Under the pieces are notes generated by a model. The model was not told where the DNA came from. It was given only the letters and a program-made list of their open reading frames with translations, and did not search any database. This document shows positions 34,577-45,894 of a stretch of DNA of 64,000 nucleotides, piece by piece; position 1 is the first letter of the stretch; every line of letters starts with the position of its first letter. The DNA is from Bactericera cockerelli (taxonomy: Eukaryota; Arthropoda; Insecta; Hemiptera; Triozidae): NCBI GenBank assembly GCA_024516035.1, contig CM044961.1, positions 10,184,094-10,248,093 on the forward strand, written 5' to 3'. A program made the translations under genes and the position numbers.

Positions 34577-34760
34577 TCTGTCCCGGTATCTCAGTGGTAA
34601 AGGCGGCACTCTCAGAATCCATAGATTCCAGAGGTCGCGGGTAACCCAGCCAGGACATGACAAGTTATCCTCCCATTTGGGATTTTTACCACATAATAAT
34701 ACGTCTTGGGCTTACTGCTGGAATAATGGACTTAATAGTCCTAATCGGACAGTATTAGAA
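34577..34760 (+). repeat. tRNA-derived SINE (family A), copy 2
   Basis: TCTCAGTGGTAAAGGCGGCA, CCAGAGGTCGCGGGT and GGGCTTACTGCTGGAATAAT match the copy at 21645, with a short deletion in the B box. Confidence 0.8.
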
Positions 34761-34777
34761 ATACCTATCCTAGTGCA

Positions 34778-34990
34778 TTGGTAGTCAAGTGGTTAAGGCG
34801 CTAGTCTGATAATCTAGATAGCGTAGGGATCCGTTGATTCGAATCCCACTCAATACATGAATTTTTCCTTTTTTTTTGAGTTTTTGACCAGATAATAATA
34901 AGATTCCGAGGGTTAGGTGGTGGAAAATGCTTTAATCATTAACCTCGCCTGGTGTTACCTTCCACTAAAGAGTATTATTAATAATCTTAT
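34778..34990 (+). repeat. tRNA-derived SINE (family B), copy 2
   Basis: AGTCAAGTGGTTAAGGCGCT and CCGTTGATTCGAATCCCAC head. The body has ACCAGATAATAATAAGATTC and ends in an ATTATTAATA tract. It sits 17 bases after a family A SINE. Confidence 0.75.
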
Positions 34991-35692
34991 ATAAATATGC
35001 GATATTATTATTATTTTTATGTTTATTACCGACAGGTGATACTACTACACCCATTTCACAACCCTCATACATCTCCTAAGGAATCACATCAATATTAACA
35101 ATAATCCGTAGACATATTCAAATTCCCAAGTTTTGGACACTTTTTTTTACCAACAATGGTTAATAATCACCCAGGCTGAACTTTAACACTTGTTGTGAAA
35201 GTGGCTTTTTCTCGTCTTCACCAATTACTCGTTGTGGTTTTTGTGTCTGACATAAGTAAATTCATGTCGACGGATAAATCACCGGCGATGAGTTACCTTT
35301 ACAACAATCGGGCAGTTAATTTGTTTCGAACAAAGTAATCATCTTTGAAAAGCTTGCGAAGGCGGCTCAGTCAGTCATACATGTTTTATAGAGAAAAGAA
35401 AAAACTTTAAAAAAGGGAATACCATTAAAAAATTGATATATTTGGCTAAAGATAAAACTTCTACAAAAAATCTACAATGGAACATCAAGCACTCATATCT
35501 TCTTGAAAAATCGAAATTAAGGTCCCTAACCAATCTAACTAAGACATTCTCACAAGCCTCTATTCCATATTCCTAATTTTACAAATATAAAACATTTACT
35601 GAAATCCCCATTAATTTGTGCAATGAACTTACTAAACATGCATAAGGATTAAATAAATATCAAATTTATAATCTTCATCTTCTTTCACAGTA
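34991..35692. other. No gene recognised
   Basis: AT-rich DNA without motif-bearing frames. Confidence 0.45.
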
Positions 35693-35919
35693 GTCACCGT
35701 GGCCGAGTGAGTTAGGCATTGCACGCATGGTGATCTGGGTTCGATCCCCAGCGGAGCAGGAATTTTTCTGACCTATATTTGGGTGTTCGGGGTCCACTCA
35801 TACCTCGTGAGGAAAAATGAGTAGTTACTTGTATGAGTAACAATCAGGTGGTATTACCAGAGTAAAAATAAATAAATGTAATAGAATAATTCGAAATGTG
35901 AAGGAGGCTCTGAGTAATG
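35693..35919 (+). repeat. tRNA-derived SINE (family D), copy 1
   Basis: Head GTCACCGTGGCCGAGTGAGT (A box) and CTGGGTTCGATCCCCAG (B box). Body CTCATACCTCGTGAGGAAAA and a 3' part AATTCGAAATGTGAAGGAGG. Better preserved than the copy at 20202. Confidence 0.8.
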
Positions 35920-36289
35920 CTGCGCTAGCCACAAAAATTGTGAAGAGGGCTTGTGCTTCACCACACATACAATTTTTCTATAATATCTCGTTTTATTGTA
36001 TCTTCTTTTTAGTGAAAGGATTAAAGAAAATCTAGCAAAAATAATGTCTATTTGAGGAGATTTGTTGTTTGGAATTGCTTCACTATGTTTTCGAAATAAC
36101 TTCTGATTCTAGCACTTACCTAATACAAGAGCCGCTACAGATAAGGCTATTTAGTCCGCGTTAATTCTGGTCAAGTCATCATTCGTAATCGCAATTTAGT
36201 TACTATCTACGTTGTATGCTTATCTGTACAATTCTATACGTATATAAAATATAAATAGCTTACTGAGGTAACTTAATACTGTCGAACCT
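35920..36289. other. No gene recognised
   Basis: AT-rich. Nothing recognised. Confidence 0.4.
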
Positions 36290-36432
36290 GAATAGGAGAA
36301 CTGGATATAAGAGAAACCTGGATATAAGAGAAATCCGGATATAAGACAACTGGATAAGGGAAACTTGAAGATAAAATAACATTTTCATGTCAAATATTAC
36401 CTCTCTGTAAGGGAAAATAACTTCTTCATAAG
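36290..36432 (+). repeat. Short degenerate tandem repeat (GGATATAAGAGAAA)
   Basis: Four to five units of about 17-22 bases. The same motif recurs at 56090-56160, so it may belong to a dispersed element. Confidence 0.6.
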
Positions 36433-36799
36433 AGAAACCCTGGATAATAAAATAAAATGATTCCAGGTTCTCTTGAGTTCCGGTTCTACTGAAGAGTTTT
36501 AAAACCGCTTACGATTATCATTTCAAACGGTAATGAGTGCGTCAAACTAAATTTAAATTTTCTCAAATTTCAAGTACCTACATAAGTACCTGCTATATTA
36601 TTAAACAAATTCAATAAGTTCTATTTACAGTAAGAATAATTTACATCTACATCGAATATTTACAAAGTGAAATTATTAAAACAAAACCTGATCCAAAAGA
36701 TACCTACGGTATTATTTTCCAAGTACCTAGCAGGTACTCATTCAAACATACAAAAATACTTTGTAGACCTACTATGAGGATTCTGTCTGAGGCTATGAC

Positions 36800-37080
36800 T
36801 TTTTTTGGTGTTGTAAAAACGAGTATTTTACAGTCGTTCTTTTTTCGTGTAGCCATGAAATAGTACATACTGTGTTGTAGCTTGCCCATCTCGTAGAATG
36901 CCTCACTTGTGATGGACAAAAGTGAGATACTACTAAAGTGGCACAGTAGGTACTTCCCATTTATAGGTGCTGGCCCAACACGAGCGCACTGGAAAGTATA
37001 TTGTATCCAGATGTTGGTTATATTTTTTCTGTCGGTTCTAGGGTTCGAACCCGAGACGTTCCGCATGGTGATCTAGGATC
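36800..37080 (-). repeat. tRNA-derived SINE (family E), copy 2
   Basis: On the plus strand: CGTAGCCATGAAA..., CCCATCTCGTAGAATGCCTC, CAACACGAGCGCACTGGAA and GGGTTCGAACCCGAGAC (B box) followed by CCGCATGGTGATC. Diverged relative of 38530-38844, with the A-box half lost. Confidence 0.7.
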
Positions 37081-37085
37081 TTATC

Positions 37086-37298
37086 TCAAAAACCGCAGTG
37101 GCAGGCCAGGAAGTTATAGATGAGGAAGCAGGCGCCGATTTTGGCTACTTTGGTGCCCTTGTATTTACATTTGGCCAACAGAGCTATGGAATAGGCACCC
37201 ACGGTCCCGAACGTCTGCAGAATGAACTCCTCAGCTTTCGATAGCAGCCATGCAGTGGGTATGCGCCCTAGGAGACGCTGAACCCAGCTGATAATCAT
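37086..37298 (-). CDS. Candidate terminal exon encoding a membrane segment
   Basis: A 70-residue minus-strand frame in an unusually GC-rich island. It runs MIISWVQRLLGRIPTAWLL..., through FGTVGAYSIALLAKC, to IGACFLIYNFLACHCGF and stop, with two hydrophobic stretches (about 32-42 and 54-66). Codons favour C or G at third positions, unlike the neighbouring DNA. A CAG at 37280-37300 on the minus strand could act as acceptor. The plus strand is also partly open, so strand choice is tentative. No family recognised. Confidence 0.35.
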   Translation of the reverse strand: MIISWVQRLLGRIPTAWLLSKAEEFILQTFGTVGAYSIALLAKCKYKGTKVAKIGACFLIYNFLACHCGF

Positions 37299-37324
37299 TT
37301 GGAAAAAATCTGCTGAATTTTTTG

Positions 37325-37865
37325 TTGTTGTTGCAAGCTGAGTTCAAACCGTCGTTTTATGTTGCAAGCAGAGTTCAAAAAGTCTTTTCATGTTTTTTTT
37401 TGTAAGTTGAGTTTAATCAGTCGTCTTTTGCAAACTGAGTTTAAACAGTCGCTCTTTTTCCAAGCTTAGTTTAAACGGTCATTCTTTTTCCAAGCTTAGT
37501 TTAAACAGTCGTTCTTTTTCCAAGCTTAGTTTAAACAGTCGTTCTTTTTCCAAGCTTAGTTTAAACAGTCATTCTTTTTCCAAGCTTAGTTTAAACAGTC
37601 GTTCTTTTTCCAAGCTTAGTTTAAACAGTCGTTCTTTTTCCAAGCTTAGTTTAAACAGTCATTCTTTTTCCAAGCTTAGTTTAAACAGTCGTTCTTTTTG
37701 GAATCTGAGTTTAAACAGTGTTTTTATTTTTCAAACTGAGTTTCAATCAGTGTTTTTATTTTGCAAGCTGAGTTTAAACAGTCGTTTATTTTGCATGCTG
37801 AATTTAAACAGTGTTTTATTTGAAATCTGAGTTTAAACAGTCGTTTTTTTTGGAAGCTAGGTTAA
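37325..37865 (+). repeat. 30-bp minisatellite
   Basis: The homogeneous core (about 37440-37700) repeats CAAGCTTAGTTTAAACAGTC plus GTTCTTTTTC with an exact 30-base period. Flanking units are degenerate (CAAGCTGAGTTTAAAC). About 17 units. Each unit contains two restriction-type palindromes, AAGCTT and GTTTAAAC. Confidence 0.95.
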
Positions 37866-38264
37866 ATCAGTGAGATTATATTAAGGTTTCTGTGGTAGCT
37901 CCATAATACATTTTGCATCTCATTTACAAATAGTTCGGAAACAGGATATTTGAAGTTTAGGCTCTTTGAAAAGTCGTTTTAATAAAATGTTATTTTTGAT
38001 ACTGGGTGTCATAAGAAAAAATCGTCTGGTTTAACAATCATTTATAGGCAGTTATAGAATAGACAAATGTTCTCTTATGAGCAGCTTGGTCATTTTTTGT
38101 ACACTTGTAATTTTCGAAACTCACCTCTGATCTGGAATACAAAAATAATAAATATAAATAAACAGACATTGTAATCGTCAAATGTTTTGTAGATTTTTTT
38201 CACAACTACGAGAATCTTTTGGTTTTGTATTTTTCTATGTTAATCTAAGAAGTAAAACCCTTAA

Positions 38265-38435
38265 CACGTTGAACACCGAAGCTTTTTTCTAGTGTTTTCC
38301 CTGGTACATGGGACAAAATCTGAATTTTAAATTATGTACCCTTTAGGTCACCGGTCGGTTTCATGACTGAGTATCATTGTGCGCTCTGAAAAATCTGGAT
38401 GAAACCCACCGGTGGGTTTCACGGTGTTCAACGTG
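38265..38435. mobile_element. piggyBac-type MITE
   Basis: A 171-base element with exact 14-base terminal inverted repeats CACGTTGAACACCG, flanked on both sides by TTAA (38261-38264 and 38436-38439), the signature target of piggyBac. It contains no coding sequence and has a perfect 20-base palindrome GAAACCCACCGGTGGGTTTC at 38401-38420 just inside the right end. Confidence 0.88.
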
Positions 38436-38529
38436 TTAAAATAAAATCATAATTATATTATTTTATCTGGAAATACATTTATCTGAGTACAACATTTTCA
38501 AGTTTCGATCATAAAATTCGAACCCTGTA

Positions 38530-38844
38530 CAATTTTTTTTTTTTTTAAAGATGAGTGTTTCACAGCCGTTTTTATTTCGTAGCCATGAAACAGGAGCTAC
38601 TGTAGACGCTTGTGGTCTGTGTTGTAGCCTACCCATCCCGTAGTATGCCTCCCCTCTGATGGGCGAGAAGTGACACAATACTCCCCAATTGGGTGCTGGG
38701 TCAACACGAGCGCACCGGAAGGTATCCCTTACAAACAATTGTAACTAAATTAAGAATACAAATTTTTGTCTGCACGGGGGATCGAACCCGGGACCTTCCG
38801 CATGGCAAGCGAGTGCTTAACCACTGAGCTAATCGCGCGCTCAG
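38530..38844 (-). repeat. tRNA-Gly-like SINE (family E), copy 1
   Basis: On the minus strand the head reads GCGCGATTAGCTCAGTGGTT (A box), a TTGCCAT anticodon loop (Gly GCC) and GGGTTCGATCCCCCGTGC (B box). A roughly 240-base body follows, ending in poly-A (poly-T at 38532-38546 on the plus strand). The tRNA part looks young, but the long attached body and the copies at 36800 and 60722 mark it as a SINE. Confidence 0.85.
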
Positions 38845-38995
38845 TGGTACAATAAAAGTAACAAGTGGATTTTTTTTCCTAGAAGCAGAATACAAAAAAA
38901 ATTGCATAAAAAAAACATCTATTTTTTCGTTCCAAATTTGTCATTATACTGTTGATGTTTCCTTGGAGACATCAGTGTACATAAATTAAAATTTT

Positions 38996-39196
38996 GATTC
39001 AACATTAATGTTACACCCAGCGAGGCGAGGTTAGAACTTGGAAGGGTTGATTATTCATGTCCAATCCCTCGTGGTGCTGACTATTAACCGGCCCAACCTA
39101 GGCTGGGTGATTTTTATGTACAATGGTTAGTGAGTTTTCAGCGAATGGAGGGTAAAACCCCCGCCTCGAATGACTCAGATGTTAAAAGGAAGCCTA
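38996..39196 (+). repeat. 5S-SINE, head partly lost
   Basis: Begins in the late 5S-like part (CCAGCGAGGCGAGGTTAGAA, CTTGGAAGGGTTGAT) and continues with the shared body GCCCAACCTAGGCTGGGTG and GCGAATGGAGGGTAAAACCC. Confidence 0.75.
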
Positions 39197-40139
39197 GTTC
39201 AAAAGAAACATCAAGTCTATTTTTTTCATTTTTAAAGTTTACGTTTTTGTATTTTATACACAATTTGAAATCCAATTGTACATAATCAAGATAAATTTTT
39301 CTATATTTTTTCTACATAATTTTATATATTTTTCACTACGATTAGTTAGGGAAATACATTGTAAAATAGTTAGAACAGGGCAATTAAGCCCGTTTATTGT
39401 TTTAAATAAATAAAGATATTCAATTTATTATCTTTTAGAGGTAATTACATGGGCTTAACAAAGAAACATGAAAGTTTCAACATTTAATTCATTATAAATT
39501 ATCTTTCAATGTTGGTCTTCTAGTGAGAGGACATGGTAGAGTGTTCTCACTGTGCTGGTGGTAGAGGTGACGAGGACTGAACATTGTACTCAATCTTCTT
39601 GAGAGAGAGCTTTCCTCAACTTTGAATAAGAATATAATACATAATATATCTATGTAATACATTTGATATTCAAAACCAATCTACGCTAACTCAAAAGCTC
39701 CTAAAGCAATCACAAATTAAAAAACGCTGGAACCATCCAAAAACCATCAGAATATCAAAAGGAACACCATGATTCGCCTGAATATTTTCATTTAATAACC
39801 AGTGGTGTAGAATTCGTAACTATGGGAGACCACCAAACCCCTTAGTAAATATTATTTTCGTCAAATATTTTCTAGGTTTTTTTTTCAAAACTGCGTTTGG
39901 CTAGATAGGGTGATTGGGGAACCCATCCATATATTCTGAATAATGGCATTTGAAAATAAAACATTCCTATATTTACAGTATTAATTTTGCAACCCCCACC
40001 CCTCCCCGCGCCCTTCGCCCCTGGTGTAAAAGAGCAAAACAATAACACAAACGCCAAACATTCCGTCCTGAAGGGTGCAATAAATGAGATGAAAATTTTA
40101 ATCGCTCCTCATTACAAACTTACCAGGAGAGATTAAATT
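39197..40139. other. No gene recognised
   Basis: AT-rich, with a GC-rich patch near 39990-40020 (CCCCACCCCTCCCCGCGCCC). No coding call. Confidence 0.45.
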
Positions 40140-40815
40140 TTTTACCCCATCCCCACACCCCGGGGATTCCACCCCGTCTTTTTTCTCCTCTTTCTCTTCC
40201 TCTTCATTCTTCTTCTCTTTCTCTTCCTTCTACTCCTCTTCATCCTTCTTCTCTTCTCCTTCTCTTTCTCCTTCTCTTTTTAGTATTCTTCTCTTCCTCC
40301 TCTTTTGCTTCCACCTCTTTCTTCTTCTACTACTCCTCTTTTACTTCTCTTTTTCCTCCTTCTCTTCTTCTTTTTTCTCTTTCTCCTCCTCGTATCCTTT
40401 CTTTTTCTTTATCCCCTTCTTCTTCTCCACACATCTTATTCTCCTTTTTTTCCTTCTCCTTCACTTCCTCTAGCCTCCTCTTTTTCCAGGTTTTTCAAAA
40501 AGACTCGCGTGGTAAAATTTGAAAAAACTAAAGAAAAAGAAGAGGAGAAGGAGGAAGGAGAGGAAGACGATCATGATGATGAAAATAAAGAAGAAGAACG
40601 TTCTGATAAAGAAAAACATGATAAAGAATAAAGAGAGGAAGAAAAATGAGAAGAAATGATATCTGATGACTTTTCATAGGAAAACTTGAGTTCATGCAAA
40701 TTTCACAATTAATTTCTCTCTCCTTCACTACCTCTTCTACCTCTCCCTTCTTCTCTACTCCTTCTCCATCATATACTCTTTCTCCTCCTTCTCTTCCTTT
40801 CCCCTTTAACCGGGA
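40140..40815. repeat. CT-rich to GA-rich strand-switch low-complexity region
   Basis: 40175-40490 is CTT/TCC-rich, 40520-40650 is GAA/GGA-rich, and 40715-40805 is CT-rich again. Open frames here encode only Leu/Phe/Ser or Glu/Lys runs. Confidence 0.7.
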
Positions 40816-43285
40816 GTTTGGTGATGAGACGAGGGAAATCTCACTGATGGTGCGATTTCACCTCAGGGAAAGCTCCCTTGAGTTTGTGGGTAGGAAGGAA
40901 AGAAGACAAAAGTAGAGTAGTTAAAAATAATTACCCACGAGAGTAAGGGAGGCAAAGTGTTGAAGTTTCGATTTATTTCTGAGTGATCCCCTCAGTCGTT
41001 CATATTTTTGGGAGAATTAAAAATACACAAATTTGTTTACATACCTTCAGATCAAACTTATGTCTTTTGTATTATTTCATCAAATCTTTTGTACTATTAT
41101 CATCTTTTACAATGCTTCACAATGCTTAGTTTCTTTTGGTTATATACTTATCTATTTAAAAACAAAAATTCACAGTCTTTCATGAAACAACACCAATTGT
41201 ATTTTTTCGTGATAACACAGTTAAAACCAAATGTTTAGTAACAATCAAAGTTAAACCAACAAATGAAGCTCTTCTTAAAACCATCGAAGTCGCAGTAATA
41301 GAAATCAAACTCTGTCTGGACAAAAGACAAAAAAATGTAGTGTTTACAAATGTTCTTCTCTGTTTACCTATGAGACAGTAGCAATAAAAATTATATTTCA
41401 GGCAAATCGAATGGTTTGATAACAGTTCAGTGAAGTCTCTTATCACTCGTTTGCTATCAGAAATAGAAATAATTTAAATAAGACATCTCTAAAATTATGA
41501 AGACCTTAACTTTATTCCGATTCTAAAATCCAAATCCATCTAGGTATTTAAGATTTATTTTAATACTAAATTAATATTTTTTATTTAAAGGATTCTTTAC
41601 CTTTTGAAAAATCGTTAACAGAATAACATGAATTTTGAAAGTTGACATTTATTTTGTGATGCAAGAAGATCCATCGGTAAATTGATTTAATCATAAGTGT
41701 ATGTAAAATTTAATAAAAAATACTTTCCAACTATTTTTTATTTCTTTAATACAGAGATTGCAAATCTTCAAGAATGTTCCTGTGGATTAAATATCAGTAA
41801 ATTTCTATGTAACCGTGTGAACTCAAAGAATATCAATCCTTTTTAACATCTTAAATTCTTTTGTTAAATATCTAACTGAAGTCTCATACATTTCAAATTG
41901 ATGAGATTATAACTTACTCTATCAGACGTTCCTGCACATTGCCAAGTCTCTACAGTAAATATATTGGTCAAAACTTTGTTGATCAATATTTTTGTAAATA
42001 TCTTGGACATGATCCAGGAATGTATCTGTGCAGGATTCTTCTTGATGGCTTTGAGAAATATATTTGACTCCTTTGTTCTTTGGATGACAATGGAATAGTG
42101 ATTTCTCGATATCGAGATCCAAGAACAAACTGGCATCTCTTCAAAATCGATAATTCAGTAGCTCCTCAATGGCAAAAATAAAGAAACTATTGGCTCCTCA
42201 ATATCAAAAAATACTCAATCAAAACAAAACGAAATAGTTTGTCAATATCAATAAATGAAAAATACAGTGGCCTCTCAATGAAAGAACCTAAACTCTATTT
42301 CAAGAAATTTAGTAGATGTTGAACTCGGAAATTGTAATTTGTTGTTGATATTTTACAACCAACAAAGAAAATACAAAAAAGTCTCTTTCCAGATATCACT
42401 CAATTCTGTGAATTATTTCAGGAGTTTGGGACTATTTTGATAGAGGTTAATCATTTCATAAGTTCTAGTTTCATCAACCATGCATCCTGTCTTAAGAATC
42501 GTCATCAAGCTCGCCTCAGTGACTTATATTCTGTCCTACGCTCTAAGTCTTACCTTCTACATTATCACACATGATATCAATAGTATACTGTCTTAGACAT
42601 GTCGTATGTCATGATTTAGATATAGAAGAAGTAAAAACAATTGATTATGAACAGTAAAAAGACTAATAAGTGAGTTTGATCGAATTTTAACATTGAGAAT
42701 ACCAGCTATTCAGGATGCTATTTTCAAATTACCTATAAATAAATTTTCAGAACTAACATGCATATCTGAGGTGTGGAAGATCTCTGGATCGAGAAATATC
42801 ATCCCTAAATGCCCCAAGTGACCATGGATTCCCTTGAATTTTACAAATAAAATATGTTTAAAGATGACAATACATTTGCAAAATATGTAATTATGTATGT
42901 ATGTAATTAACGTGTTTAGTGTTTTAAATTTATTTAAATATACTACCTACATATAATTATATTTTGATTTTTTTTTTTTAATTTAGATAGTTTTCAGTAT
43001 CATTATCAGATTACGAGGTGAATACCTAACGAGAAGTTCTATATTTACCTCAATACCTCATTCAGCCTGTATTGATCCGCATCCCACTACTTATTGGTCT
43101 AGCGTCTTAACCACTGCACCATCAACTCAGTTCGAAAATAAAAAGGCTGTGGTGTTGAACCAAAGAAACCTATGTAGTCAACTTAATCACTGTCTTCACA
43201 TCTTAAAATAGAAACAAAATTTAGTGAATTACATTGATTTTCATTTACGAGACATTTCATTGAGAAGTAAATCAATTTTTCTTAC
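40816..43285. other. No gene recognised
   Basis: AT-rich. Overlapping minus frames at 41864-42136 may be remnants of something coding but carry no motif. Confidence 0.4.
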
Positions 43286-43300
43286 ATGACATTTAAAAAA

Positions 43301-43537
43301 TCAGTATACTTTAGCTGTTTTAAAACGTGCAACCTCAACGCCAAGCCAGGGAAGTTTTTTTCTTATGTAACCCAGAAGTTGAACATCAATCAGAAGTTGA
43401 AAGTGTTGAAAGATATCTTGGGCGATGGCTTCATTTTTGAGCAAAACCACCACCCGTATTGTGGCGGTGATTGGAGTGGCTTTGATTGTGCTGTCAACTC
43501 TCCCGGAGACTATTTTTAGGATCCCAGAAGAAGCCAT
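43301..43537 (-). CDS. Candidate exon, unknown protein (strand uncertain)
   Basis: A composition island open in three frames. The minus frame (from about SGRVDSTIKATPITATIRVV onward) is longest. The plus strand instead offers a small 39-residue frame at 43425-43544, MASFLSKTTTRIVAVIGVAL and on, with a good start context and one hydrophobic stretch. Only one can be real. GC-richer third positions argue that something here is or was coding. No family recognised. Confidence 0.22.
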   Translation of the reverse strand: MASSGILKIVSGRVDSTIKATPITATIRVVVLLKNEAIAQDIFQHFQLLIDVQLLGYIRKKLPWLGVEVARFKTAKVY

Positions 43538-43689
43538 ACCATAGATTTTATAGAGATTATCACAGATTAATCGACTTTGGACACTAACAGGAGTTCATCA
43601 AAAGGTAATTGTTTTGGAATTCAAGATCAGATTTTTTCTTCTAAGAAATCATTCTATTTTACATTATCTTATTTCATTTGTATTGGTTA

Positions 43690-43860
43690 CCGTGCACTGG
43701 TAGTCAATTGTTTAAGACGCTAGTTTAGTAATCCAGGTAGCGTAGGGATCCGTTGGTTCGAATCCTACCCAATGCATGATTTTTCCTCATTTATTTGTGA
43801 CCACATAATAACAAGACTCTAGAGGTTATTATTATAAAGACTATTGTAATTATTATAATG
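43690..43860 (+). repeat. tRNA-derived SINE (family B), copy 3
   Basis: GTAGTCAATTGTTTAAGACG, GCGTAGGGATCCGTTGGTTC and GAATCCTACCCAATGCATGA, followed by TGACCACATAATAACAAGAC and an ATTATT end. Confidence 0.75.
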
Positions 43861-44466
43861 GCTCTAGAGACTGATCAAAAATAAGAAATAAATGAGGAGA
43901 AAAGAAAATCGTAGCTTATCCGAAATATTCCGTATCATGCGCTGTGATTGATTTGTATTCCCTTGTCCTGATTTTAAATTTTTTTTATAATTTCGACTTT
44001 AATCTCTACTATGCTAGTCAGCTAACTGGTTAAAATATTCTACTAGTTAAACTCATAATATCAATGATCCGTCAAGAGTTGATGTCTTAACAAGTTGCTG
44101 ATCAATTATTCAACTAACTTTTTCAATTCGTCAAAAGCTGTTGTATTTATAAACAATATCTGCTGATCAATTAATTTTAATCAAGTTGAAAAGATTGCCA
44201 TACATGATTCCCATCTATTTCATAATACTCCTCAGGATTTTAAAAACATTTCCTCCATCTATATTTACCTAACGTACGTTAAAAGAGCTTATCAAAAAAT
44301 ATCAATCAACTAGCCATTGCTTCAACAGTGAAGGCATCAATTAAAAAAACACAATTAAAAACAGTAATAAACACACTAAATTTTAATTATCATCAACATC
44401 AAATTTATTGATTTACTGATTGTAATCAATTTTCTTGTCAAACAAAAAACCGCATCCGCTCCAATG

Positions 44467-44691
44467 TCATTGAAAAAACGAATTTTCGATTCCATCTTCA
44501 AGTACTTCGGTATATTTTCTCTCTTCTATTTCATAAGGCTCTACTACTACTGAGGTAGCCATGATCAGGTCCACCATTGGAAAGGGCGCCCACATGATGG
44601 TCCTATGGTTGACAGCGACCTTTGTGTACAACTGGCTGATGGGTATCTTCACAGGACATACGGTGCTTCCATAGGAGATGCTCGCAGCTGT
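44467..44691 (-). CDS. Candidate terminal exon, unknown protein
   Basis: On the minus strand a pyrimidine-containing CTTACACAG (ending at 44692) looks like a splice acceptor. The downstream frame is open for about 74 residues, including YGSTVCPVKIPISQLYTKVA and TSVVVEPYEIEERKYTEVLE, and ends SFFQ and stop. Third positions are C/G-rich in the first two thirds, and the acidic C terminus is protein-like. The same junction read on the plus strand is a GTAAGT donor, so a plus-strand exon (44559-44691) is an alternative. No family recognised. Confidence 0.35.
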   Translation of the reverse strand, partial: TAASISYGSTVCPVKIPISQLYTKVAVNHRTIMWAPFPMVDLIMATSVVVEPYEIEERKYTEVLEDGIENSFFQ

Positions 44692-44869
44692 GTAAGTAGA
44701 CGTCTTTGTTGTTTTTCATGTGTGGTTGTTGCTGATATTGTTGTTGTTATTCTTATTTTCAAGTGCTCGAAATTGTTGATATTTTCATTGAGAAATTTTC
44801 TTTCAATTCGTATTCAAAAACAAATCATTCAAAGTAATGCTTTTTTGGAGCTTTTCATTATACACTAGG

Positions 44870-45335
44870 TGAACTACCTATGACAGCTACTAACAGCGCC
44901 ACCATTTTGTTTATTATTCATAAATTTAAGTACCTACACATACTTAGTTAGAACTGCAATAGCTAGTTTCTAAGTCAATTTCATATTTTTTTGGCGTATT
45001 TACTATTTAGGAACGTGACAAAGTCCAACATTGCTGTTGTTTAATAGACTGCGATATACCTAGAAGCTGTATAAACTCTTTTTAAATAAATTTACAGTAA
45101 TTTGTAGTGGACATTCACAACAGAATTCCAAAACCACAATTACAGCTATAACTTGCCCGATACAATAAGGCCATTTAAAAACTTTAAAACAAAGGAAACG
45201 ATTGGTCAACCTAAGTTGGCTGAGGTTTCGTGAGCTACTGCCTCGTAAGTTTTTAGCCATGGAGGGTTTCGATATCTCGATATGCGCTTCTAAAGATTTA
45301 CGTTGTACTTCAAAACATAACATAGATAAAATCCA
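44870..45335. other. No gene recognised
   Basis: AT-rich spacer without a supported feature. Confidence 0.4.
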
Positions 45336-45632
45336 ACCGACCTCAGTAGCTTGATCGATAAGTCGTTTAAACTTGTAATCTGAGGTCGGTAGTTCAAGTA
45401 CCAAGTTAAGCAAATATAGTTATCATATTTGTGTTAATCAACTTTCGTGATATCACAACTACTCAAACTAGCTTTACTAAATCCACGCTGAATCCGGGAC
45501 TTGAACCACCGACCTGCAGGTTACAAGTCCGCCGCCTTATCGATCAAGCTTGGTGAGTTCAGCAAATATTTAGTAAAGCGAGTTTGAGTAGTTTTGACAT
45601 CACGATTGTGATTAACACAAACATGATAACAA
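45336..45632. repeat. Family C SINEs in inverted arrangement
   Basis: A plus-strand head (ACCGACCTCAGTAGCTTGAT, 45336-45413) is followed by a full minus-strand copy (45419-45550). That is followed by a plus-strand body piece (AGTAAAGCGAGTTTGAGTAG, 45555-45632). This could be one SINE inserted into another in opposite orientation. The halves could fold back. Confidence 0.75.
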
Positions 45633-45693
45633 ACTAAAACGTAACCGATGCTAAATGCTTTATTCAAAAATTCTTCATAAAAGAGAAGTTATA

Positions 45694-45894
45694 TTATAGC
45701 TTTATTTTCGAAGAACAATCAAAATAAAGTTGGTAGATATAGTCCAGAGAGGGATTGGGATGAAAAGTCCCAAGAATACTGGATGCACTCCCTCTCTGGA
45801 TCGCCAAGGACAGGGATTGGTAGAGGAAGGTCTGGGCTTTCGCTTCTCCACTTTTCTCTTTTAATTTTTTTCCCCATTTCTTCGACAAAATCAT
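45694..45894 (-). pseudogene. Second fragment of the RT-associated C-terminal domain
   Basis: The minus frame contains KKLKEKSGEAKAQTFLYQSL followed by SLAIQRGSASSILGTF. This corresponds to the last third of the fragment at 32335-32787 (GNKLVEETGDKRAASYLTQR, LSLAIQ). It keeps the usual C-terminal pattern AIQRGxxxSxLGT that I recall for this family. An A-run at about 45865-45873 joins a better upstream frame (FVEEMGKK) only by a one-base shift, so the copy is broken. Confidence 0.5.

Noticed and set aside
37440..37700. CRISPR-like regular repeats
   Set aside because: Exact 30-base tandem without spacers.
38760..38844. A genuine tRNA-Gly gene
   Set aside because: The A and B boxes are good, but the tRNA part runs into a 240-base body with poly-A and has other copies, so it is a SINE head.
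40305..40631. 108-residue frame with Leu/Phe then Glu/Lys halves
   Set aside because: Direct product of the CT-to-GA low-complexity switch.
44464..44553. Plus-strand 29-residue frame (MSLKKRIFDSIFKYFGIFSL)
   Set aside because: Short, antisense to the better minus-strand exon candidate and without support.
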